Positions 8,232 through 13,548 of a stretch of 16,450 nt of DNA are shown here, piece after piece. The first letter of the stretch is position 1. Each line of letters begins with the position of its first letter. Under the pieces are notes generated by a model that was given only the letters and a program-made list of their open reading frames with translations, was not told the DNA's origin and ran no database searches. The stretch comes from Candidatus Nanopelagicales bacterium (GTDB taxonomy: Bacteria > Actinomycetota > Actinomycetes > Nanopelagicales > Nanopelagicaceae), in contig JAURJF010000016.1 of assembly GCA_030832365.1 (NCBI GenBank), forward strand, positions 1 through 16,450, given 5' to 3'. Position numbers and translations under genes: made by a program.

Positions 8232-10966
8232 CCAGATCCTTCAGTATTTCCTGGATCTGCTGCAGTGACATTGTTTAACTCATACTTCTCAATTGCCTTC
8301 ATAACGACTTTAGGAGAGATTTTTCCTTGATTAGCAAGCTGTGAGAGAGTTGCAACAACTATTGACTCGGCATCTACCTTAAAGTGGCGACGTAGCGCGC
8401 CTCTTGTATCAGATAGACCAAAGCCATCGGTTCCAAGGGAGGCAAAGTTCTGTGGCACCCAAGGAGAGATTTGATCTTGAACCGTTCTCATAAAGTCGCT
8501 AACTGCAAGAACGCTTCCTTTATAAGCTTTGAGTTTAGTTGTGAGGTAGGCGCTCTTTTTATTTAGAGGGTTTAGAAGATTATGTCGATCAACTTCTAGG
8601 CCATCTCGCCTTAGCTCATTCCAAGAGGTGACTGAGTAAATAGTTGCTGCAATCTTCCAATCGCTAGCAAGTAGATCTTGCGCTTTAAGGGCCCAATTAA
8701 GAGCTACTCCTGAGGCCAAAAGATTGACCTGGCGCTTAGCTCTGCGCTGTTTTTTAGCCTTTGAATAGAGATAGATACCTTTTAATAAACCTTCAACATC
8801 TAGATTCTCTGGCTCTGCTGGTTGAACATATGGCTCGTTATAGACAGTGAGGTAGTAGTAAATATTCTCGCTATTTTCGCCATACATTCTCTTCAAACCA
8901 TCTTTAACAATATGGCCTAGTTCATAGGCAAAAGCTGGATCATAGGCAACTACAGCTGGATTAGTTGAAGCTAGAAGTTGTGAATGACCATCTTCATGCT
9001 GCAAGCCTTCGCCATTGAGCGTAGTTCTTCCAGCTGTTGCTCCCATAACAAAACCGCGGGCCATCTGATCTGCTGCCGCCCAGAATGCATCTCCAGTTCT
9101 CTGGAAACCAAACATGGAGTAGAAGATATAAACGGGAATCATTGGTTCATCATGGGTTGAGTAAGAGGTGCCAACAGCGGTAAATGAAGCAGTTGATCCA
9201 GCCTCATTAATACCTTCATGCAAAATTACTCCAGAGGTGGACTCTTTATAAGAGAGCATCAACTCTCTATCTACAGCCAAATATTGCTGGCCATGAGGTG
9301 AGTAGATCTTCATCGTTGGAAAGAGTGAATCCATACCAAATGTTCTAGCTTCATCAGGAATGATTGGAACAATTCGATGGCCAAGGCCTTCGACTTTTGC
9401 CAAATCTTTAAGCAGGCGAACAAATGCCATCGTGGTGGCAATTTCTTGAGCTCCAGAGCCCCTTGTCATCACTGCAAAATCTGAATTCTGCGGCTGGGGA
9501 AGGGGTTTTGATTTTGATCGTCTTCTTGGAACTGAACCACCAAGCTCTGCTCTCTTCTCCATCATGTATTGGAACTCTGGTGATTCTTTTCCAGGATGGA
9601 AATATGGTGGGAGCTTCTCATCTAATTTCTCATCATCAATTTCTAGGTAGAGACGATCTCTAAGCGCCTTTAGGTCCTCCAGCTTTAACTTCTTCATCTG
9701 ATGGGTGGCATTTCGACCTTCAAAATGTGATCCAAGGGTCCATCCCTTAATGGTTTTAGCAAGAATTACTGTTGGCTGGCCTTTATGGTTCATCGCTGAT
9801 TGATAAGCAGCATAGAGCTTCTGATAATCATGGCCGCCGCGCTTTAGATTCCAAATTTCATCATCGCTCCAATTAGCCACCATCGCAGCTGTTCTTGGAT
9901 CACGATTAAAGAAATTCTCTCTAACAAAGGCGCCGCTCTCTGCCTTATAAGTTTGGAAATCTCCATCTGGCGTCTTATTCATTAGCTCAACTAGCGCGCC
10001 TTCTTTATCCCTAGCAAAGAGTGGATCCCACTCTCTTCCCCAAACTACTTTGATCACATTCCATCCAGCGCCAGTAAATAGGGCTTCAAGTTCTTGAATA
10101 ATCTTTCCATTGCCGCGCACCGGTCCATCAAGTCTCTGTAGGTTGCAGTTAACAACAAAGGTTAAGTTATCTAGATTCTCTCTAGCAGCAAGAGTTAGCG
10201 CTGAAACGCTCTCTGGTTCATCCATCTCGCCATCGCCAAGAAATGCCCATACCTGTTGGCCAGAGGTATCTTTAATTCCGCGGTTATGAAGATAGCGATT
10301 AAAGCGGGCTTGATAAATTGAATTAATTGGACCAAGTCCCATAGATACAGTTGGAAATTCCCAGAACTCTGGCATAAGTCTTGGATGTGGATAGGAAGAT
10401 AGCCCACCACCAGAGTGTGAGAGCTCCTGTCTAAATCCATCTAATTGATGCTCGCTAAGGCGTCCTTCAAGAAATGCTCTGGCATACATTCCAGGTGATG
10501 CATGTCCTTGGAAAAATATCTGATCTCCGCCGCCTTGATGATCTTTTCCCTTAAAGAAATGATTAAAGCCAACTTCATATAACGCAGCAGATGATGCAAA
10601 GGTTGATATATGTCCGCCAACACCAACTCCAGGGCGCTGAGCGCGATGGACCATGATCGCTGCATTCCATCTGATGTATGCCCGAATTCTTCGCTCTAGA
10701 AATTCATCGCCAGGAAATTGTGGTTCGCTCTCAGGTGGAATTGTGTTCATGTAATCTGTTAAGCGCAGATTTGGTAGCGAAATATTTGCCTCATGTGCTC
10801 GCTTAATAAGTGAGAGCATCAGATAACGAGCTCTTGCTGGGCCGCCATGTTTAATTAAGGAATCAAGGCTCTGGTGCCACTCGGCAGTCTCATCAGGATT
10901 GGCATCGATTAGCTGATCTACATGGAGGTCTTGGAGATTATTCCTACTCTCTGGGCCTGGGCTCAC
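8228..10966 (-). CDS. aceE: Pyruvate dehydrogenase E1 component, homodimeric type
   Basis: AceE decarboxylates pyruvate with thiamine diphosphate and passes the acetyl group to the lipoyl domain of E2, feeding acetyl-CoA synthesis. At 912 residues it matches the single-chain, homodimeric E1 family (E. coli 887). The N-terminal transketolase-like domain includes GHISTFASSAALYEVGFNHFF. The diphosphate/Mg2+ site runs from GDGEMDEPES (G244-D245-G246) to VVNCNLQRLDG (N273, N275). The middle domain carries IPDEARTFGMDSLFPTMKIY, and the C-terminal domain carries SLGTDGFGLSDTRGALRRHF. The start is GTG at 10966, chosen because the family N-terminus (QLIDANPDETAEWHQSLDSL) follows shortly; no strong ribosome site precedes it. 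It is first of aceE-glgE-glgB. Divergence from DUF3052 and the peroxiredoxin resembles the Mycobacterium tuberculosis Rv2238c-Rv2241 neighbourhood. E2 and E3 genes are not in the window. Confidence 0.96.
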   Translation of the reverse strand: MSPGPESRNNLQDLHVDQLIDANPDETAEWHQSLDSLIKHGGPARARYLMLSLIKRAHEANISLPNLRLTDYMNTIPPESEPQFPGDEFLERRIRAYIRWNAAIMVHRAQRPGVGVGGHISTFASSAALYEVGFNHFFKGKDHQGGGDQIFFQGHASPGMYARAFLEGRLSEHQLDGFRQELSHSGGGLSSYPHPRLMPEFWEFPTVSMGLGPINSIYQARFNRYLHNRGIKDTSGQQVWAFLGDGEMDEPESVSALTLAARENLDNLTFVVNCNLQRLDGPVRGNGKIIQELEALFTGAGWNVIKVVWGREWDPLFARDKEGALVELMNKTPDGDFQTYKAESGAFVRENFFNRDPRTAAMVANWSDDEIWNLKRGGHDYQKLYAAYQSAMNHKGQPTVILAKTIKGWTLGSHFEGRNATHQMKKLKLEDLKALRDRLYLEIDDEKLDEKLPPYFHPGKESPEFQYMMEKRAELGGSVPRRRSKSKPLPQPQNSDFAVMTRGSGAQEIATTMAFVRLLKDLAKVEGLGHRIVPIIPDEARTFGMDSLFPTMKIYSPHGQQYLAVDRELMLSYKESTSGVILHEGINEAGSTASFTAVGTSYSTHDEPMIPVYIFYSMFGFQRTGDAFWAAADQMARGFVMGATAGRTTLNGEGLQHEDGHSQLLASTNPAVVAYDPAFAYELGHIVKDGLKRMYGENSENIYYYLTVYNEPYVQPAEPENLDVEGLLKGIYLYSKAKKQRRAKRQVNLLASGVALNWALKAQDLLASDWKIAATIYSVTSWNELRRDGLEVDRHNLLNPLNKKSAYLTTKLKAYKGSVLAVSDFMRTVQDQISPWVPQNFASLGTDGFGLSDTRGALRRHFKVDAESIVVATLSQLANQGKISPKVVMKAIEKYELNNVTAADPGNTEGSG

Positions 10967-11076
10967 AGGGCTATCTTTGCCTTAAATGGCTCTTTGAGTG
11001 AAATCCAAGGAGTGTGAGTTTGCCCCTTTTATCAAGTTGCTTTCTAGCCCTTAAGAGTGTGGACTTAGCCCATAAG

Positions 11077-11091
11077 GCTCAACTTTTGAGC
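11077..11091 (+). promoter_or_regulatory. Small perfect hairpin in the leader of the DUF3052 gene
   Basis: GCTCAA, a three-base CTT loop and TTGAGC form a perfect six-pair stem, ending 14 bases before the AAGGAG ribosome site of the DUF3052 gene. It has no U-tract, so it is not an intrinsic terminator. It could be an operator half-site pair, an mRNA-stabilising element or chance. Confidence 0.3.
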
Positions 11092-11105
11092 GAGCTAAGA
11101 AAGTT

Positions 11106-11111
11106 AAGGAG
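11106..11111 (+). promoter_or_regulatory. Ribosome binding site fixing the TTG start of the DUF3052 gene
   Basis: AAGGAG lies six bases before TTG at 11118. This strong, well-spaced site supports the rare TTG start, which also matches the family's usual N-terminus (the protein begins around STPPVGPGQLASRMGI). Confidence 0.75.
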
Positions 11112-11117
11112 AAGGCA

Positions 11118-11540
11118 TTGAGCACCCCGCCGGTGGGGCCAGGGCAACTGGCATCCCGAATGGGAATCCAGAGCGGTCATCTCGTATTAGAGCGAGGCTT
11201 TGGAAGTGATTGCGATGAAGCAATTCGTAGCGAGATCTCAGCTGCTACAGGAAGTGATCTCCTTGATGAGAATTCTCAAGAGGTAGTAGATGCAGTTATC
11301 ACCTGGTGGCGCGAAGATGATGGCGATTTAATCGATGAGTTAGTTGATTGTCTTACCTACTTGAGTGAATCTGGTCCAATCTGGCTATTAACCCCAAAGG
11401 TTTCAAGGCCAGGACATGTTGAACCAAGTGATATTCAAGATGCTACGCAGACTGCAGGCTTAAGTCTTACCTCAACGCTTCCAGCATCAAAGGATTGGAC
11501 TGCAACTAGATTAGTTGCGAGAAAGAGTGGAAGAAAATAA
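11118..11540 (+). CDS. DUF3052 family protein
   Basis: This 140-residue protein is typical of the actinobacterial DUF3052 family, with the recognisable segments LASRMGIQSGHLVLERGFG near the start and SGPIWLLTPKVSRPGHVEPS near the end (about 88-107). The tail reads KDWTATRLVARK. The molecular function of the family is not established. It contains no signal peptide or membrane segment, so it is probably cytoplasmic. It begins with TTG after AAGGAG. Its TAA shares one base with the ATG of the peroxiredoxin gene (TAATG), so the two are surely co-translated. The pair occurs beside aceE in M. tuberculosis as well (Rv2239c and ahpE/Rv2238c). A link to redox or peroxide physiology is suggested only by this neighbour. 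Confidence 0.88.
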   Translation: MSTPPVGPGQLASRMGIQSGHLVLERGFGSDCDEAIRSEISAATGSDLLDENSQEVVDAVITWWREDDGDLIDELVDCLTYLSESGPIWLLTPKVSRPGHVEPSDIQDATQTAGLSLTSTLPASKDWTATRLVARKSGRK

Positions 11541-11998
11541 TGGCAATAAAAACTGGAGATCTTGCACCTGATTTCGAATTGGTAAATCAATTTGGAGAGA
11601 AAGTTTCACTCTCCTCCTTTAAAGGAAAGAAAAACGTTGTTCTAGTCTTCTTTCCATTTGCTTTTACTGGCACCTGCACTGGAGAGCTCTGCGCTCTAAG
11701 AGATGATCTATCGGCTTTCCAAAATGAGAGTATTGAACTACTTGCAATCTCATGTGATGCGATGTTTACTCAGAAAGTCTTTGCAGAAAAAGAGGGATAT
11801 AACTTCCCACTGCTCTCTGACTTCTGGCCCCATGGCGCAGTTGCAAGCAAATATGGAGTATTTAATGAAGATCGCGGCCTTGCCCTTCGCGGCACATTTA
11901 TTATCGATAAGGCAGGAATTGTCCGCTGGAGCGTAGTAAATAGCCCTGCTGAGGCGAGAAAAATCGAGGATTATAGAAGCGCGCTAGCATCGTTATAG
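11540..11998 (+). CDS. AhpE-like peroxiredoxin
   Basis: This 152-residue thiol peroxidase reduces hydroperoxides in the cytoplasm. The peroxidatic motif PxxxTxxC is present as PFAFTGTC (P39, T43, C46) and the active-site arginine is probably R117 in ALRGTF. The stretch LLSDFWPHGAVASKYGVFNE is very close to the AhpE subfamily of M. tuberculosis. Unlike the one-cysteine mycobacterial AhpE, there is another cysteine at C51, exactly five residues after C46. That is the spacing of the resolving cysteine in many PrxQ/BCP enzymes. A third cysteine, C72, lies in AISCDAMF. Resolution by an internal C46-C51 disulfide is therefore plausible. The gene follows the DUF3052 gene with one shared base and precedes tRNA-Val by 21 bases. 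Confidence 0.92.
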   Translation: MAIKTGDLAPDFELVNQFGEKVSLSSFKGKKNVVLVFFPFAFTGTCTGELCALRDDLSAFQNESIELLAISCDAMFTQKVFAEKEGYNFPLLSDFWPHGAVASKYGVFNEDRGLALRGTFIIDKAGIVRWSVVNSPAEARKIEDYRSALASL

Positions 11999-12019
11999 AC
12001 TGCGCAGGTATTAAAGATA

Positions 12020-12094
12020 GGGCGCTTAGCTCAGTGGTAGAGCGGCTCGTTTACACCGAGTAGGTCGGGGGTTCAAAACCCTCAGCGCCCACCA
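12020..12094 (+). tRNA. tRNA-Val (anticodon UAC), CCA encoded
   Basis: A full cloverleaf can be folded. The acceptor stem is GGGCGCT/AGCGCCC (12020-12026 with 12084-12090), and the D arm is GCTC...GAGC. The anticodon stem GCTCG/CGAGT (one G-U pair) closes the loop TTTACAC, giving anticodon TAC (valine, GUA codons). The T arm is GGGGG-TTCAAAA-CCCTC with one G-U pair. The discriminator A at 12091 is followed by an encoded CCA (12092-12094). It lies 21 bases after the peroxiredoxin stop with no obvious promoter of its own, so processing from a longer transcript is possible. Confidence 0.97.
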
Positions 12095-12105
12095 GATAAT
12101 CAGTT

Positions 12106-12122
12106 ACCGAGAGGAGTTCGGT
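12106..12122 (+). promoter_or_regulatory. Hairpin presenting a Shine-Dalgarno sequence in its loop
   Basis: ACCGA (12106-12110) and TCGGT (12118-12122) form a five-pair stem around the seven-base loop GAGGAGT, which contains the strong ribosome site GAGGAG (12111-12116). The start codon of the 28-codon gene follows at 12124. The geometry would expose the ribosome site between tRNA-Val and the small gene. The stem is short, so formation in the cell is uncertain. Confidence 0.35.
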
Positions 12123-12123
12123 T

Positions 12124-12210
12124 ATGGGTGAACTTTTATATGTTCTCGGAGTTTTTCTCTTCTGCCTTGCTTGGGGTTGGGCATTTACTAGCTTGATAGA
12201 TAAGGACTAG
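12124..12210 (+). CDS. 28-residue predicted single-pass membrane peptide
   Basis: This reading frame of 28 codons starts with ATG and ends with TAG. It is preceded by GAGGAG with an ideal seven-base spacer, among the best ribosome sites in the window. The peptide begins MGELLY and continues as VLGVFLFCLAWGWAF, a good candidate for one membrane helix. It ends with the polar tail TSLIDKD, and has one cysteine at position 14. No family is recognised. It starts 29 bases after tRNA-Val and is followed four bases later by the cysteine-rich 37-codon gene, so the two are probably made from one transcript. Coding is supported by the ribosome site, the clean helix-plus-tail design and the tight spacing. 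Conservation could not be tested here. Confidence 0.6.
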   Translation: MGELLYVLGVFLFCLAWGWAFTSLIDKD

Positions 12211-12214
12211 ATCA

Positions 12215-12328
12215 ATGAGTGATTCAAGCCAAGAGTTTAAATGCCCTTGTGGCTGTCCAGAAGGTAGCTGCACCTGCTGCTGTAGTAATCCTCAAGGCTG
12301 CGGTCATAGAGTTGCAGGGCCTCGCTAA
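12215..12328 (+). CDS. 37-residue cysteine-rich, metallothionein-like protein
   Basis: This short frame begins with ATG at 12215 and ends with TAA at 12326-12328. AAGGA (12202-12206) lies eight bases upstream. The product has eight cysteines in 37 residues: C10, C12, C14, C19, C21, C22, C23 and C29, plus H31. The core reads CPCGCPEGSCTCCC, then a short Ser-Asn-Pro-Gln-Gly spacer and CGHR. Dense CxC and CCC clusters with a histidine and almost no hydrophobic residues are what is seen in bacterial metallothioneins, which bind Zn, Cu or Cd in thiolate clusters. The known actinobacterial example, MymT, is about 53 residues. I do not recognise a close relative. It lies four bases after the membrane-peptide gene and six bases before the DUF4287/DUF1801-like gene. 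Metal binding is inferred from composition only. Confidence 0.62.
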   Translation: MSDSSQEFKCPCGCPEGSCTCCCSNPQGCGHRVAGPR

Positions 12329-12334
12329 AGAATA

Positions 12335-12895
12335 ATGCCAGCAAGAGATAGCGGAAGTCGTCAGGCTTACTTTCCAAAGATAGAAGCAAAGTATGGCCAA
12401 CCAATGCGCTATTGGTTTGCTGTTATGAAAGAGATGGCAGACCTTAAATACCCGCAACAGATCTCTCATTTAAAAGAAGAGCATGGCTTTAGCCAAGCTC
12501 ATGCCAATGCGCTAGTTATGTATTCCAGAGGTTCAAAGAGCTCTAAGCGCTTTGATGATTTAGAGGGATATCTAAAGGGCCAGGATGAAGTAAAGAGCAA
12601 AACCATTAAGAAGATATTTAGAGTAATCAAAAAGAGATATCCAAAATTGGAGCTAGTAATTGCTTGGAATCAACCGATGTTGAAAATGGGAAGTGAGTAT
12701 CTCTTTGGAGCGTCAATTCTTAAAAATCACATACTTATCGCTCCCTGGAACCCTAAGGTTTTATCAGCTATGAAGCAGGATTTACAGGGATATAAAGTAA
12801 ATAAGAAAACTGTTCAAGTACCCGTTGACTGGAAAGTAGATGAGAAATTACTACTTAAGATGATAAAACTAAATCTCCAGTTCCTAAATAAGTAA
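12335..12895 (+). CDS. DUF4287 and DUF1801/DUF5655-like two-domain protein
   Basis: This 186-residue protein looks like a fusion of two small domains. The N-terminal part (about 10-70) resembles DUF4287, with YFPKIEAKYGQPMRYW and the diagnostic HLKEEHGFSQAHANALVMYS. The C-terminal part (about 85-186) resembles the DUF1801/DUF5655 group (YdhG-like fold), with KKRYPKLELVIAWNQPMLK, KNHILIAPW and NKKTVQVPVDWKVDEKLL. It has no signal peptide and is probably cytoplasmic. No reaction is established for either domain. The ATG at 12335 has only a weak upstream purine run (AAAGAA), six bases after the cysteine-rich gene, so its translation may depend on the genes ahead. It ends six bases before the stop of the convergent cytochrome b5-like gene. 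Confidence 0.85.
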   Translation: MPARDSGSRQAYFPKIEAKYGQPMRYWFAVMKEMADLKYPQQISHLKEEHGFSQAHANALVMYSRGSKSSKRFDDLEGYLKGQDEVKSKTIKKIFRVIKKRYPKLELVIAWNQPMLKMGSEYLFGASILKNHILIAPWNPKVLSAMKQDLQGYKVNKKTVQVPVDWKVDEKLLLKMIKLNLQFLNK

Positions 12896-12901
12896 AGAGA
12901 A

Positions 12902-13471
12902 CTATTTAGAAAGCGGTCCTAGAAGATAAGAGTTTAGGCGTGATGCCGGGCTAGATTGATTTGCATGTTGGGCTTTAAAGGAGGCAGTGCCATCCACGCC
13001 ACAAAGGGAGCGAATTGCGCCCGCTCCTCCTGGGTGAGATGAAATCCAATTAGTTAAGTTGTAGACGTAATTATCAATTACGGTCCAGCAGCTAGCACTT
13101 GTGTTATTAGCCTTAACTTGATCCATTGTGTATCCAACTTTTGTTGGCGTTGGCGTTGGCGTTGGCGTTGGTGTTGGTGTTGGAGTTGGAGTTGGAGTTG
13201 GAGTAGGAGGAGTAGGAGTCGGCGTGGGAGTCGGCGTCGGAGTTGGTGTTGGAGTGGATGAAGTTTCTGCGGAAGCTACTTTCTTGCCCTTACTCCAAGT
13301 TAACTTCTTTCCTGACTTAATGCAGGTATAACTCTTGCCCTTATAAATTTTTACTTGCTTGGCTTTACTGCACTTTGCTCCAGCCTTTGGATTTGCAGCT
13401 ACGGCGGTGGTGGCAGGAAGAATCCAGAGGGTCAGAGTAAGTGAGATAAGGGCTGCAAGATTTCTCCTCAT
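12902..13471 (-). CDS. Exported cytochrome b5-like heme-binding domain protein with Thr-Pro linker
   Basis: This 189-residue protein begins with a signal peptide (basic MRRN, hydrophobic core, probable cleavage after AVAA at about 26). Next is a small cysteine-containing module (about 31-62, AGAKCSKAKQVKIYKGKSYTC...KKLTWSKG) of a kind often seen in exported actinobacterial proteins. A Thr-Pro repeat linker (about 73-110) follows, then a cytochrome b5-like domain (about 113-189). The b5 domain has HPGG (H146) and a second histidine (H169) in KAQHANQSSPASRLNSYLLG, the two expected axial heme ligands. C128 and C157 inside this domain could form a disulfide outside the cell. A role in electron transfer or in heme/sterol-type binding is inferred from the fold; partner and substrate are unknown. 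Its ribosome site is poor. It is divergent from the zinc-ribbon gene. Confidence 0.87.
   Translation of the reverse strand: MRRNLAALISLTLTLWILPATTAVAANPKAGAKCSKAKQVKIYKGKSYTCIKSGKKLTWSKGKKVASAETSSTPTPTPTPTPTPTPTPPTPTPTPTPTPTPTPTPTPTPTKVGYTMDQVKANNTSASCWTVIDNYVYNLTNWISSHPGGAGAIRSLCGVDGTASFKAQHANQSSPASRLNSYLLGPLSK
13146..13256. repeat. Hexanucleotide tandem repeat (GGNGTN) encoding the Thr-Pro linker
   Basis: Eighteen six-base units lie in tandem. They read as four GGCGTT, two GGTGTT, three GGAGTT, then GGAGTA, GGAGTC, GGCGTG and related units, with one extra GGA triplet (13206-13208) that produces the Pro-Pro step in the linker. On the minus strand each unit encodes one Thr-Pro pair. Runs of identical neighbouring units suggest growth by slippage. 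Gain or loss of a unit keeps the frame. Confidence 0.95.
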
Positions 13472-13548
13472 CAGGAGAGTAAGCCTAAAACAGCAGAGAA
13501 GAGAGCGCTAGTTATAGATCCCTTCCTCTCTTAGCCTAAAGTGGGGAG
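13472..13548. promoter_or_regulatory. Divergent promoter region between the b5-like and zinc-ribbon genes
   Basis: This 77-base spacer must hold the start signals for both flanking genes. On the minus strand TAGGCT (13482-13487) fits TANNNT ten bases from the b5-like ATG. On the plus strand TAGCCT (13532-13537) fits TANNNT and would leave a leader of only a few bases. TATAGAT (13513-13519) is an alternative. The octamer AGCCTAAA occurs twice in direct orientation (13482-13489 and 13533-13540). None of these is decisive. Confidence 0.35.

Larger units (their letters stand above)
10967..11117. promoter_or_regulatory. Divergent intergenic region between aceE and the DUF3052 gene
   Basis: This 151-base spacer is the longest gene-free stretch in the window and must hold the promoters of both the aceE-glgE-glgB operon and the DUF3052-peroxiredoxin pair. 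I could not fix either promoter. On the minus strand TTGGAT is followed 17 bases later by TTAAGG, a poor match. On the plus strand TTGCTT (11037-11042) has no good -10 at the right distance. A GAGTG direct repeat (two copies nine bases apart, about 10996-11014) and a short hairpin at 11077-11091 are the only patterned elements seen. Confidence 0.6.

Noticed and set aside
10967..11076. GlxR/CRP-type or RamB-type operator upstream of aceE
   Set aside because: A TGTGA half-site (about 11013-11017) is present but has no TCACA partner at the proper spacing, and no RamB-like core was found.
12879..12909. Terminator between the DUF4287/DUF1801-like gene and the b5-like gene
   Set aside because: CTAAATA and TATTTAG can pair across 12 bases, and AGTTC with GAACT is an alternative, but the stems are AT-rich, compete with each other and have no clear U-tract.
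13146..13256. CRISPR-like or intergenic satellite array
   Set aside because: The units are six bases long with no spacers and lie wholly inside a coding frame, so this is a low-complexity protein linker.
13128..13331. Plus-strand open frame encoding a Val-Gly repeat protein
   Set aside because: It is the complement of the Thr-Pro repeat in the exported b5-like gene. The minus-strand reading has a signal peptide and a recognisable b5 domain; this frame has neither.
13482..13540. AGCCTAAA direct repeat as a regulator site
   Set aside because: Two copies of an eight-base word 51 bases apart can be coincidental, and both overlap possible -10 elements. This is not enough to call an operator.
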